The notes below the pieces were generated by a model. It was not told the origin of the DNA. It made no database searches and saw only the letters and a list, made by a program, of their open reading frames with translations. From Misgurnus anguillicaudatus (taxonomy: Eukaryota > Chordata > Actinopteri > Cypriniformes > Cobitidae), in the NCBI RefSeq assembly GCF_027580225.2, contig NC_073354.2:30648001-30712000 (forward strand): a stretch of DNA of 64,000 nucleotides, read 5' to 3'. Shown piece by piece: positions 11,101 to 23,119 of the stretch. The translations under genes and the position numbers were made by a program. Each line of letters starts with the position of its first letter. The stretch's first letter is position 1.

Positions 11101-12240
11101 GGCTTTTCTCTAATAATAAAACTTAATTTGTTTTTTTTTCCATAAATCATTGACAAATTTAAATTTCTTGTTTTAAATCTCCAAAAATTGAGCGATGGTG
11201 TAAAAAACAAACGTAATTCCACATAGGCCTATTTATTCTCTAAATAAACAACTCTTAATATATGCAATTTTGCTTCTTGGGGAAATGTGTTGTTTTAGGG
11301 ATGTTTATGTAATTTTACTGTACTAATTGAAACTGTTTGGTACTGCACAGACCACTTTAAATGAACGCTGCATTCAAAAAGAAAAATACTGTTTGTGTAA
11401 AACAAATATATTCACATTTCACACTTTTAAAGTGTCTGTTTATGTTCAACTGAAAATAAAAAAATTCTGCGTGGTACATCATGCAGGTGAGTATATTATA
11501 AGAATATTTTCATTTTTGAATGTATTATTCCTTAAATAGCCAATATGAATGCAGGCAGCTCAGACTAGGTCTCAAACGGCACTGAAAGTGTGCATTAGCT
11601 TTCAGATCGCTAAAGGAGATGCAGCGGGTAACTCTTGTCCTCGCCAGGCTGTCTATGTTTGCTTATAAACTAGTGAACTGGATGACGTCTGCTGTGATAT
11701 TTATTTTGGCCACCTTTTCGGTCTCTCTGGTGTCACTTTTGCTCAGTGCCACCATCCTGCCAAATCCCATTCCAAACACGCACATGTGGAGATACAGCGA
11801 CGTGTGACAAACAATAACCTTCTGCATATTCACAGGATTTTTGGCATATAACACACGATCACAGTCAAGACCAAAACTTTGCTTTCGTCTACTGTTGCAA
11901 ACTGAAACATTAATTAGACCTGTTTCTTAAAGAAAAGAAAAAAGCATATACCATGTTGCCCTTACTGCTGGTATAGTAATTGTCATTGAAGTAATAGAGT
12001 GAGTCTTGATTTGTATCGAGTCCTGTTTGACTTAAAACGAAATATAGACTGGGATTTGTCCCTTGTATTTGTCTTCATTTGTTTCTCTGTGATCCAAATC
12101 TAATTGCCTATGTGGGTCTCGACAGTTTCTCTCCTGGTTAAACACATTACACCCACATTAATAAATCATGAGCCGCAGCGTCACATGGTAATAAATTACA
12201 CTAACTAATACCCTATAACTTCTCTCACTAATTAAAGTAA
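11101..12240. other. Unassigned AT-rich intronic DNA
   Basis: No recognised gene or repeat. Open frames on both strands at 11619-11854 overlap, lack any known domain and are probably chance. Confidence 0.45.
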
Positions 12241-12690
12241 CGTCTAGGAACGGATCCCGCGCCTCCGAAGTGCGACTCGATTTGTTTTCTGCTTCAAGTT
12301 CACTCTATTTCAAGACCGACCGCGGAGACATCAAAGATATCCAAGTGACTTTCTTCTCCAGCTGACAATGACTGACAACATCCCTTGTGGGAAGAGAAGC
12401 TGTGTGAATTCTCTAGTTAAAAAACTGAGAAGGCGACGATTCGGCAATGAGAACCCACGAAGAGCCTCTCCGGAGGTTTCTAGAGGCTCTCAATTTCTGC
12501 CACAAAGCTGTAGCTGTGACAGGTTGCCAACCCCTCCGACGAAGAGCTGAAGAAACGCAGCAGGACTGCCAATCCAGTGGACCAACTACACACAACCAAA
12601 AGCTCAGAAGCTCCAAAGGATCATCTTCACTGTGCTTTAAGGGGGGCAGTGCAACACATCGTTTTTTTCCCTGGAAAATCCGAGGATAAC
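12241..12690 (+). other. GC-richer unique block with a 60-residue open frame, function unknown
   Basis: This block is less AT-rich than its surroundings and is not repeated in the window. From ATG at 12368 a basic 60-residue frame (MTDNIPCGKRSCVNSLVKKL..., then a run of four Arg) ends at 12550. Overlapping frames in the two other phases are also open, which weakens a coding reading. No acceptor, donor or domain convinces me. It could be part of a noncoding exon, a degenerate retrocopy, or chance. Confidence 0.25.
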
Positions 12691-12860
12691 AAAAAATCGG
12701 AGCAATATAAACTCAAATGTAATGTACTGTATATAATTGAAAGGGACATAACATACTCTTAAAAGTAAAGATGCTTCAAAGTGACGCCATAGAAGAAGTG
12801 ATGCCCCTAGTAGTTTGCGAGGGAATTGCAGGGGGTTTGTGAGTTAATGAAAAACATTAA

Positions 12861-13037
12861 AGGCGGAGTGCACGATTTCTAAAAAAACGCTTTGGAAAAG
12901 TGAGTCCAAAAGTGACCAAAACAGACTTGTAGCCAATCAGCAGTAAGGTTCGTGTTTTCTAACCGACATTGTTGCGGGTCTATCAAAAGAAGATTTCAAA
13001 TGTCAACATTGGCTTTCAAACATCGTGCACTCCGCCT
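12861..13037. mobile_element. TTAA MITE, AGGCGGAG family, copy 1
   Basis: Ends AGGCGGAGTGCACGAT and ATCGTGCACTCCGCCT. TTAA is present at 12857-12860; the right TTAA has decayed. Copy 2 at 25712-25946 shares termini and the internal CCAATCAGCAGTAAGG. Confidence 0.85.
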
Positions 13038-13051
13038 TCTCTCTCCGTCAA

Positions 13052-13990
13052 TTAACTCTTTCCCCGCCAGCGTTTTTAAAAAAAGTTGCCAGCCAGCGCC
13101 AGCATTTTTCATGATTTTCACAAAAGTTTAATGCCTTCCAGAAAATGTTCTTCTTTAAATATATAAACAAACAATATATCAGATGAAAGAACAGACCCTT
13201 CTGCTTTCAAACTAAAAAGTTTCATCCTACCTTCATTAGTTCTCTTGTTATCACCTCTCAAACATGGGTAGGTTTCTTCAAAAACACCCAATTTTGAGCA
13301 AAAAGCTGAGATAATTCCATTTTTGCGAAGGACTTTTCATAGAGATCAGATGCAGAGCGATCTTTAAAACATACCCGGAGTTCTTTCTCTTTCACGTGAG
13401 GCGCTACTTCCAGGTTGTATAAGTTGCGGAAGTGCCTGGTGGATAATAGCGGTATTGCGGAAAGACTGAAAATCTCGTCATTGGTGGGGAAGTGTTTTCT
13501 CTTAATTGAAGAGATATCATGGCGGCGAAAGAGTTAAGAGAAAACATTTGCATGAAAAAAACGTGTTCCTGATGAGTTTTTATGGTTCTCTATAATACTG
13601 TGATTATTCACTAGATGGCTAAATTACCCAATTTATAAAAAAACTAAAGCAAAAAAATTATTTATTAATTTTACACTCTATGTATGTTTTGATAATCGTT
13701 CTGAATCTGATCTTTAACAAAATTCCTTCACAAAAATGCAATTATTTCAGCTTTTTGTAAAAAAACTGTATTTTTGAAGAAAATCCTCATATTTAAGAGT
13801 TTATAAGCCTAGAAAAAATATAGATAGGATGAAAGATTTTTTTCCCGTTTTATTGGTTTGTTTGAAAGCAGAGGGTCTATTCTTTTATTTGATATATTTG
13901 AATGTTTAAAATTTTCCTGGAAGGCATTCTGTGAAAATCACAAAAAATGCTGGCAGGCAACTTTTCAAAAAAGGCTGGCAAGGAATGAGT
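13052..13990. mobile_element. Two TTAA MITEs head-to-head sharing one TTAA
   Basis: Unit a (13056-13533) starts CTCTTTCCCCGCCAGCG and ends ...GCGAAAGAG before TTAA at 13534-13537. Unit b (about 13538-13988) starts GAGAAAACATTTGC and ends with the inverse of unit a's left end (ATGCTGGCAGGCAACTTTTC). Single copies of the family are at 56327-56808, 56953-57426 and 60564-60941, so this is a pair, not one long element. The pair is an inverted repeat of about 0.9 kb. Confidence 0.8.
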
Positions 13991-14051
13991 TTATTACTAA
14001 CAATTAAATAATAAGATGCAAATAAATTATTTTTAAATAAAATATTCTTAC

Positions 14052-14232
14052 CGAGCCCCTAAGATGACATTGGAGTAAAAAAATTGTAAAGTTTAGTTTC
14101 ATGTGCTCACGTGAAACTTTCATGTGCTCGCGTGAAACCTTCATGTGCAGATTTTTTTTAAAGTTTAGTTTTTCGCATGCGCACGCAAAACTAAACTTTT
14201 TCTTTAATTATTGCTACATGTCCCCTTAGGGG
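14052..14232. mobile_element. MITE with AGCCCCTAAG termini
   Basis: Left GAGCCCCTAAGATGACAT and right ATGTCCCCTTAGGGGCTTC are inverted repeats. The interior has TTCATGTGCTCACGTGAAAC words, a short version of the minisatellite at 2290-2770 in opposite orientation. Confidence 0.75.
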
Positions 14233-15116
14233 CTTCGTATATTCTAAATGAAACACTAACAAAATATATTTTTTACTAATGAAAGATATATTTCATAAAT
14301 CTGCATGTCATGTGACCATTACACAACACTAGAAAAATTTACCAGATGAAGGTAATAATAACAATAAATATGTAAAATACTACTGATAAAAACTTAAAAT
14401 AAATGAAAAAAGTTAAATATGAAAATGTGCTACTAAATTGTTGAATTATTTACTTAAAATCTCAGGGGGTACATCAAGTACAAGGTAAAAGGGGTTCAAC
14501 TGACAAAAAGTTTGGAAGAACTTTTAGATAAAAGCGTCTATCAAACGCATAAATGTAAATTAAGTGAAACCCTTTTTGCCATTGATTTCAGTGACAAAAA
14601 GTGTCAGACTTTACCCTAAACCACCCTATAACAGAGCAACGATAGCTACATCAGGTGATCGTTCTTATATTTTTGACATCATACCTACTGTAGCGCAGCA
14701 CTAACAGACCAGTGAAATATTCAGTCTGTCACCTGAGATTCTTGATAGGATTGCGCATTAATGACACATCAACCAGAAGACCAAAGTGACGGCCAGACAT
14801 TTCTAGGTGATTTAAAGATTAAAGAATCAATCTCCATTACAGGTCTCTGCCAAAGAAATGGAGTGAAGGTATTGGCTTCTGCCATAGTGTGTTTTTATCA
14901 TCGGTGATACTCTACTTTGTTTGTCCACCTTATAAGAAACAATGGTTTTGATTCTGACTCTTTTACATTGTTATTGATACATAGAGAGACAACAATATCT
15001 GGCAAATACTTTACCTTGTAATGATTTCCATATCAACTCTAGTTACTGTACAAGTCACTCAATTTTCAAAATTGACCCGATTATAAAAGCGGGAATTCAT
15101 GACAACCTTAGTATAG
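14233..15116. other. Mostly unassigned intronic DNA with a SINE tail remnant
   Basis: AGATAAAAGCGTCTATCAAA followed by CGCATAAATGTAAA at about 14525-14560 is a degenerate 3' tail of a fish tRNA-derived SINE. The rest shows no recognised feature. Confidence 0.5.
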
Positions 15117-15120
15117 TATA

Positions 15121-15410
15121 GACGGTTTCATCGGACGCACGTGATACATGTCTGGATCCGAACCTTACTTCCGGTTTCCTTTTTTTTTAATGGTCTGACT
15201 AGTTGCTGAACTGATCTCTTGAACAAATGCCTCGTCGAAAATAACAAATGTTTTTGTTTCCTATGTAATCTATGTGTTGTTTTTTGTGCTTGTTATATAA
15301 ATAAACTACGTTTAAAGAAATTTGTTGTTATTTATTCTTAGCGGAGTTTACCGGAAGCTACGTGCGGATCGCGACAGCCGCTTGTTTATGTTGTTACTGC
15401 TGAAACCGTC
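15121..15410. mobile_element. MITE with GACGGTTTCA termini, copy 1
   Basis: Flanked by TATA on both sides. Left GACGGTTTCATCGGACGCAC and right GCTGAAACCGTC are inverted. Interior contains TTACTTCCGG and CGTGCGGATCGCGACAGCC. Copy 2 (19826-20395) shares nearly all of it and is interrupted by another element. Confidence 0.85.
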
Positions 15411-15435
15411 TATATAAAAACGCTCCCATATTACA

Positions 15436-16070
15436 CTTAAAAAATGCTGAGTTGTTTTTAACCCAGCGTTGGGTCAAAAAGGTACAAATCCATTTTAAAA
15501 GCCAACAGTAGGCAGAGCCTGCCAGTCGTCATGTTAGCAGCGCGCATTACTCGTGGATAACCAAAAATGGGCAAATAGGTGGGACGTGGGTGCAGCTGAG
15601 GTACCTGGTTCCTGAGACCACTCTCGCCTAGCTTGACGATAGTGATAGTGACAGCAATGGCAGTTCACCTGTCACTCAAGTGGCCACACCCTAAATTATG
15701 CAAAACTTTAAGGCTTAATATGATTTAAATGGATGAGTTACAAAAAAATTCACCTCCCTCACAGTTGTCATGAAGGGCAAAATTTGCAATATAGACCAAA
15801 AACACTTTTTGTACCAGGCTGTAAACATATTTATTTCTGCTGTATAGTTGGGCATTTTAACAAGGGGGTCTATGGCAATTGACTCCCTTTTGGAGGCGGT
15901 CTTTAGTGCCCAGTCGATGAATTGTAGTTTAAGTCACTTCCGTGTTGGCTTCATGGTAGAGACCCAAAGGTTGCCCCTTGTATTTGATCCAACAATGGGT
16001 TAAAACATCACATCATTTTGAATTGAAACCCCCCAGCATAGGTTAAATTACAACCCATATTAAATTAAAA
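15436..16070. repeat. AACCCAGCGTTGGGT-type repeat ends around a unique middle
   Basis: Left end about 15436-15480 (ATGCTGAGTTG, AACCCAGCGTTGGGTCAAAA) and right end about 15985-16060 (CAACAATGGGTTAAAAC, ACAACCCATATT) look like arms of a GGGTTAA-rich MITE. Related GGGTT/AACCC repeats are at 29395-29650 and 54545-54690. The middle is unassigned. Confidence 0.45.
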
Positions 16071-16304
16071 TAATTTGCAAATGTGGACTTTAAAGCACTT
16101 TGAAGATAAAAATGTAACACATATACAGTGCTTCATGAATCTGGTAATTACATTTCATGGCTGATTTGCCATTTAATTGGGTACAATATTTGACATTTTA
16201 ATTAAATATTTACTCATTTTTTTTTACAGGAGCAGAAGATTGACTATTAAAATATTATTAGGATACATAAAAAAGACAGGCAGTGGATATACAGCCGAAA
16301 AATA

Positions 16305-16563
16305 CACTGTAAAAAATACTTTGCTGCCTTAAAATTTTTTGTTGAATCAACTCAGATTTACAAGTCATTTCAACTTATTATTATTTATCTTGACTAGAGA
16401 TGAGTTGTTATAACTACAAGTGAGTTGTTATAACTTATAAATTTAAGTTGACTTTTCTCAACTATATTTTATAAGTTGTGACAACTAATTTCTGTTGACA
16501 TGACTTGTAAATCTGAGTTGATTTAACAAAAAATTTTAAGGCAGCAAAGTTTTTTTTACAGTG
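16305..16563. mobile_element. Palindromic MITE, CACTGTAAAAAA family, copy 1
   Basis: Left CACTGTAAAAAATACTTTGC and right ...GCAGCAAAGTTTTTTTTACAGTG pair with each other, continuing through GTTGAATCAACTCAGATTTA. An intact single unit of 259 bp. Copy 2 (48028-50893) is split by a hAT element. Confidence 0.9.
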
Positions 16564-17017
16564 TATTCTTTACAGATCTACATCATCATTAAAAACTAAA
16601 TTTTAGAGACTGCCGCTTAAACCAAAACCGTGCTAAGATGTTGTGGCATTTGCAATTTGTTCTGGATGGTTGTTAGGTAAAAGGGGTCAAAGAAGCGAAA
16701 TCACCGGTTCCTAGGATTTTTCTCCTTTTTATTCGGTTTGTTTTCCACATGACAAAACTGTAGGTCAGACTGCACAGAAAGCAATATCACACCTTTTCTC
16801 AACAAGCTGCATGATGCACAAAACAGCCTTAGAATATTTGACATTCGGTATCAAATCGCTAATCCCATAAGCAATAAACACCAACAGAACCACTGTTAGG
16901 CCACAACCGTGTAAATCTCTCCATCCAAGCACTGCTACTGTATAAATGACATTTCAGACCCATCTGTGACTTCTCTAACAAAAGATCATCGTTCCTGATC
17001 TCATGACACCTTAATTA

Positions 17018-17287
<270 letters not shown>

Positions 17288-17816
17288 TTAATTCACCGAT
17301 GTGTTTCTTTAAACATTCTGCCTCCAGAGATCAGGAATCTGCCAAAGGAGCGGAGCTTGGAGATGCCATATTTCAATTCATAAAACCCTGTGTGGGAGTT
17401 TGTGAAGGTGGCTCGCACCCTGGTTCATGAGCTAATGCTCATGGAAACAGCAGGATGCGATTAAAAAAGAATGAGACGAATTTTCCGCCAAACCCGCAAC
17501 CGACGCAGGGGATATTTAAGTAAATTTTGGTTAAATAAATGAAGGTTGCGTTTTGGACCATTGGGAAATGCAACAAGCCCACATTAAGTTTAACAAATTT
17601 GTTAAAGGATGAGGTCGTTGTATTCGTTCACAAGCATTACTGGCTGATAGAAGGTTTATACTGATTAAAATATAACCGGTAGCCTACGCATGAAAACTCT
17701 GAAGCAGACCTTTAGATAATTTAACATCTATCTAAGCTAAGTGTTGTCTCAGTGTTAGGGTTTTTCCAAAGCAAAATCATATTCCACTTTTAAAAAAATT
17801 TTTTAGATTTAGTTAA

Positions 17817-18732
17817 AGGAATATTCCATTTTCTTAAAAGAAAAATCCAGATAATTTACTCACCACAATGTCATCCAAAATGTTGATGTCTTTCTTTTTT
17901 CAGTCGAGAAGAAATTATGTTTTTTTTAAAGGGAAACATTGCAGGATTTTTTTTCATTTTAATGGACTTTAATAGACATCAACAATTAATACTTAACTCA
18001 ACACTTAACAGTTTTTTTCAACGGAGTTTCAAAGGTCTATAAACGATCCCAAACGAGGCATTAGGGTCTTATCTAGCAAAACAATTGTCATTTTTGACAA
18101 GAAAAATAACAAATATACACTTTTAAAGCACAACTTTTCGTTTAGGTCAGGTCCAGTGCGACCTAACGAAAATGCGTAGTGACGTAGGGAGGTCACGTGT
18201 TACATATATAAAACGCACATTTGCGGACCATTTTAAACAATAAACTGACACAAAGACATTAATTAGTATCAGTTGACATACAACAACGTAGGAACGGTCC
18301 TCTTTCACCACATTTGTAAACACTGGGGCGGAGTTTTGCGTTCGACCTCTGTGACCTCTTGACATCATGACGTATTGCGTCGGGTCACGCTAGCGCATGA
18401 CGACCGGATCTAAACGAGAAGTTGTGCTTTAAAAGTGGATATTTGTTATTTTTATTGTCAAAAATGACAATCGTTTTGCTAGATAAGACCCTTATGCTTC
18501 GTTTAGGATTGTTTATAGTCCTTTGAAACTCCGTTGAAAAAAACTGTTAAGTGTTGAGTTAAGTATTAATTGTTGGTATCTATTAAAGTCCACCAAAATG
18601 AGAAAAATCCTGCAATGTTTCCCTCAAAAAACAATTTCTTCTCGACCGAACAAAGAAAGACATCAACACCCTGGACGACATGGTGGTGAGCAAACCATCT
18701 GGATTTTTCTTTTAAGAAAATGGAATATTCCT
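17817..18732. mobile_element. Large palindromic TTAA element, copy 1
   Basis: Flanked by TTAA (17813-17816, 18733-18736). Arms AGGAATATTCCATTTTCTTA and its inverse pair over about 320 bp each. The asymmetric centre (about 18140-18415) holds an E-box CACGTG (18194-18199) and TATATAAAA (18205-18213). Copies 2 and 3 are at 23501-24679 and 46215-47834. Short frames in the centre are not genes. Confidence 0.9.
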
Positions 18733-19825
18733 TTAACATTTTTTAAAGGTCTGTTTTTTCTTGATCCCATTATTCAAACTTTAGTGTGTAAGTGTGTAAT
18801 GTTGCTGTTAAGAGTTTAAATAATACCTGCACAATGATAAAAGCTCAAAGTTCAATGCCAAGCAATATATTTTCTTTAATAGAATTCTTGTTTCAAAGCC
18901 TACAGCGAACGGCCGGTTTGGACTACAGCCCTCTACTTCCCGGTTGAATGACGTCAAAGCAAGAGTTTTTGACTAAACTCCGTCCACAGGAATATATCAG
19001 TCGCCAGCTAAGCTCAGATGGCTCTGGCTAAGCTAAGCTAAGCTGTTGCCGAATCACAACACACTAAACAAACCACACAATCAGAACTTGTTACGTATTT
19101 CTGAAGGAGGGTCTTCATAGGACAAGAAAGACATCAGCCCGTTTTGAGGACAGTGAAAACAGCGATGTAGAGATAAGTAAATTGTGTGAAAAATATTGCA
19201 TTTTTTACACAAGAAACATGAACACGTTATATTGCGCACTGTAAACACAACCATAGCTTCAAAACGCAGGAAAAAATTGACCTTTAACCTTTTAAGCGTC
19301 ACCCGACCCTATTGAGTTAAATCTACACTCTTGGAGCTTTCAAACAATATACAGTTTGTCATGATTAGATAAGAATTCATATGCAAACATTGAAGTAAAT
19401 GTAGTCGTCCTGCTGGTGGGACAGTGACATTTAGCAGAAAATAAATGTTTTGAGGCACACTCTCTTCATAAATGAATCAATTACTCTCCCTACATAAGTT
19501 ATTTTATAAAACACTGTTGAAATCTCTATTCTGGAGGCTTAGACCTTTCCAACAATATAAAGTTTGTAGTGATGGATTAAAATTTACATCTACAATATTA
19601 ATGCAAACTTAGGTGTCCCGTATTCGGGACAGCGGCGCTTAACAGTTTAAGGGTTTAAGGCACATTTTGTTTAAATAGTTTCTTAGTGTTTTGTATCATT
19701 TATGGTGTTCATTGTTCATTGCATTCTCACCAAGATGCGTACAAATGACACGCAGTGTGATTATAGATACGCCAAATTCCGCTTTTGTGTGCATATGATA
19801 CGCCAGTCCTTCCCATTCACTTATA

Positions 19826-20395
19826 GACGGTTTCATCGGACGCACGTGATACACGTCTGGATCCAAACTTTACTTCCGGTTTTGTTTTTTTAATGGTCTG
19901 ACTAGTTGCTAAACTGATCTCCTGAACAAATGCCTCGTCGAAAATAACAAATGTTTTGGTTTCCTAGGTAATCTATGTGTTTTTTTTTTTTGCTTGTTAT
20001 ATAAATAAACTACGTTTAAAGAACTTTGTTATTATTTATTCTTAGCGGAGTTTACGTAAGGAATAATTGACGATGGGCCATTGAATTATAAGAAAATAAT
20101 GCACACCAAGGTGGAAATGCGGCACGACGCGAAGCGCAGGTGTGCATTATTTTCAAATAATTCAAAGGACCGGAGTCAATTATTCCGCTTATACCACGGT
20201 TACCACAAACATTGCTCTGGTGCCTATTTTTAAGACATTTGAAAAGTTAGGTGTGCGGTTTACAGAAAAATAATCAACACCCATAGAACATTTCTCAGCC
20301 AATCAGAATGCAGCATTCAACAGACCCGTGGTATAACGGAAGTTACGTGCGGACCGCGACAGCCGCTTGTTTATGTTGTTACTGCTGAAACGGTC
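19826..20395. mobile_element. MITE with GACGGTTTCA termini, copy 2, carrying an inserted hairpin element
   Basis: Left end GACGGTTTCATCGGACGCAC follows TATA at 19822-19825; right end GCTGAAACGGTC runs into TA at 20396, where a Tc1 element is inserted. Alignment with copy 1 (15121-15410) shows an extra about 280 bp between TTTAC (20051-20055) and CGGAAG (about 20337). Confidence 0.85.
20057..20337. mobile_element. Hairpin-plus-tail MITE nested in the preceding element
   Basis: GGAATAATTGAC... pairs with GTCAATTATTCCGCTTAT, giving a hairpin at about 20060-20195. A second inverted pair (TTATACCACGG and CCGTGGTATAA) bounds a tail to 20337. TAA flanks on both sides may be a 3-bp duplication. The CCGCTTAT after the hairpin and the GCGAAGCG in the loop also occur in the hairpin at 6372-6493. 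Confidence 0.7.
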
Positions 20396-20397
20396 TA

Positions 20398-21931
20398 CAG
20401 GGAGTGCAGAATTATTAGGCAAGTTGTATTTTTGAGGATTAATTTTATTATTGAACAACAACCATGTTCTCAATGAACCCAAAAAACTCATTAATATCAA
20501 AGCTGAATATTTTTGGAAGTAGTTTTAGCTATTTTAGGGGGATATCTGTGTGTGCAGGTGACTATTACTGTGCGTAATTATTAGGCAACTTAACAAATAT
20601 ATACCCATTTCAATTATTTATTTTTAGCAGTGAAACCAATATAACATCTCAACATTCACAAATATACATTTCTGACATTCAAAAACCAAACAAAAACAAA
20701 TCAGTGACCAATATAGCCACCTTTCTTTGCAAGGACACTCAAAAGCCTGCCATCCATGGATTCTGTCAGTGTTTTGATCTGTTCACCATCAACATTGCGT
20801 GCAGCAGCAACCATAGCCTCCCAGACACTGTTCAGAGAGGTGTACTGTTTTCCCTCCTTGTAAATCTCACATTTGATGATGGACCACAGGTTCTCAATGG
20901 GGTTCAGATCAGGTGAACAAGGAGGCCATATCATTAGATTTTCTTCTTTTATACCCTTTCTTGCCAGCCACGCTGTGGAGTACTTGGAGACGTGTGATGG
21001 AGCATTGTCCTGCATGAAAATCATGTTTTTCTTGAAGGATGCAGACTTCTTCCTGTACCACTGCTTGAAGAAGGTGTCTTCCAGAAACTGGCAGTAGGAC
21101 TGGGAGTTGAGCTTGACTCCATCCTCAACCCGAAAAGGCCCCACAAGCTCATCTTTGATGATACCAGACCAAACCAGTACTCCACCTCCACCTTGCTGGC
21201 GTCTGAGTCGGACTAGAGCTCTCTGCCCTTTACCAATCCAGCCACGGGCCCATCCATCTGGCCCATCAAGACTCACTCTCATTTCATCAGTCCATAAAAC
21301 CTTAGAAAAATCTTGAGATATTTCTTGGCCCAGTCTTGACGTTTCAGCTTGTGTGTCTTGTTCAATGGTGGTCGACTTTCTGCCTTTCTTACCTTGGCCA
21401 TGTCTCTGAGTATTGCACACCTTGTGCTTTTGGGGACTCCAGTGATGTTGGAGCTCTGAAATATGGCCAAACTGGTGGCAAGTGGCATCTTGGCAGCTGC
21501 ACGCTTGACTTTTCTCAGTTCACGGGCAGTTATTTTGCGCCTTGGTTTTTCCACAAGCTTCTTGCGACCCTGTTGACTATTTTGAAGGAAACGCTTGATT
21601 TTTCGATGATCATGCTTCAGAAGCTTTGCAATTTTAAGACTGCTGCATCCCTCTGCAAGATATCTCACTATTTTTGACTTTTCTGAGCCTGTCAAGTCCT
21701 TCTTTTGACCCATTTTGCCAAAGGAAAGGAAGTTGCCTAATAATTATGCACACCTCATATAGGGTGTTGATGTCATTAGACCACACCCCTTCTCATTACA
21801 TAGATGCACATCACCTAATATGCTTAATTGGTAGTAGGCTTTCCAGCCTATACAGCTTGGAGTAAGACAACATGCATAAAGAGGATGATGTGGTCAAAAT
21901 ACTAATTTGCCTAATAATTCTACACTCCCTG
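20398..21931 (-). mobile_element. Nearly complete Tc1-like transposon (DD37E type), TA-flanked
   Basis: 1,534 bp between TA dinucleotides (20396-20397, 21932-21933). Terminal repeats CAGGGAGTGCAGAATTATTA at left and the inverse of CAGGGAGTGTAGAATTATTA at right. Inner copies of the AATTATTAGGCAA motif lie at about 20570-20591 and 21731-21752, so each end has two direct repeats (IR/DR layout). The transposase reads on the minus strand, the same direction as the NKAIN2-like gene whose intron it occupies. Confidence 0.93.
20701..21713 (-). pseudogene. Tc1-like transposase, one frameshift
   Basis: Role: cut-and-paste transposase at TA sites. It starts at ATG 21713 (MGQKKDLTGSEKSKIVRYLA), with an N-terminal helix-turn-helix (SLKIAKLL), a second DNA-binding helix region with a basic stretch (KPRRKITARELRKVKR), then HKLKRQDWAKKYL. 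The frame shifts by one base near 21305-21315, and the other frame continues with the first catalytic Asp in VLWTDEM, the second in FMQDNAPSHVS, and the Glu in PPCSPDLNPIENLW. Thirty-seven residues lie between the second Asp and the Glu, giving DD37E, a spacing reported for TRT-type elements. Total length is about 337 residues, normal for the family. It ends GGYIGH at TGA just above 20701. No other disabling change is seen. Confidence 0.9.
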
Positions 21932-23119
21932 TATATGGCGAATCGTTTCGTGTCGTTTAATTTATTGGTTTCTCATTTGTTACATGATATTATCAAAATG
22001 GAAATACAAAACCAATATGTGACTTTTTACTTTATGAACAATCCATTTTTTCGGCCCAGATCTTTTTCCACAATTTTGTTCTTTCAATTATTTTTCAATC
22101 ATAATTTTGTTTGTGGAGACCCTATCTTCCTTTCATCTTTAAAGAAAACTCCTCACTCTACATCTTATTCAAGCCATCGTGCAAACAATCCTCACCTGGT
22201 TTCTTGAGAGTCTTACAGTAGACAAGAATGATTTGCCTCAGTACCTGTAGCTCAGTAATAATAATTTTAGACTTAACTGGACATCATTGTAACAATTCAT
22301 TTACCCTGACCTTGAACAGCTGCGTGGTTTACAGACATGCATTTTTATATTTGTGCCTCAGGCTGGGGCCAAAGATCAACACATCACGCCTGTCTTCTAA
22401 CTAAAGCGTGGTTGACATATCTCCTGCTTGTATAACATGGTGGACTACTCCACGTCTGGGGGTGGAAAAAGGTCTAGATGAAACCATTGCTTTCAATTTA
22501 GATTCATAATCCACTTTAATATTTTTAATACACATTCTGATTTGATCCATGAGGATAAAGGTATTTTTAAAAAGTTAGCCTGATCGTTTCACCTGAGAAC
22601 TGCAAGTTGAGAGCACAAGACCACTGAGGTTTAACTACATAAGGAATTTTGCCATTTTGTAATTTGACATGATGTCAGGACATTAGATACAGAAGATGTG
22701 GGCATGTAGTGGAACCTCATTTGGTCCTTTGCCAACCACTGGAATGTGCCAAGTTGAATTAGAATAAAAATTTATCTGCCCTGACAGCATCCCCAAAACG
22801 GATATAAGCAAGAGTAATGTTCGAATATCAGCAATTTATCTCTGTAGAAGACTACTTTTCTCTGGCTGGCCACTGCCAACACACTGAAAAATTGAGCGTT
22901 GTTTATTTCAATGTGGCACAAATGGGGCTAGAAATAAGGGGAGTGAGAACATGTAGTGCATTTTAAGGTGGGACAGAGTTTGATGATTTCTAATTTTGAA
23001 AGCCTTTATAGAAATATCATACAGAAATACAGTGGCATTTTTTCATCTATGGTTTAAAAAAATATAATTTTTTTCGGAGTGTCTGTTCTTTCATTTATAT
23101 TGTATTTTTATATATTTAA

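Noticed and set aside
18147..18368. Frames in the centres of the large TTAA palindromes (also 23818-24117)
   Set aside because: Similar frames recur because the element is repeated; they lack domains and overlap a promoter-like core.
20704..21677. Plus-strand frames over the Tc1 element
   Set aside because: Antisense shadows of the transposase on the minus strand.
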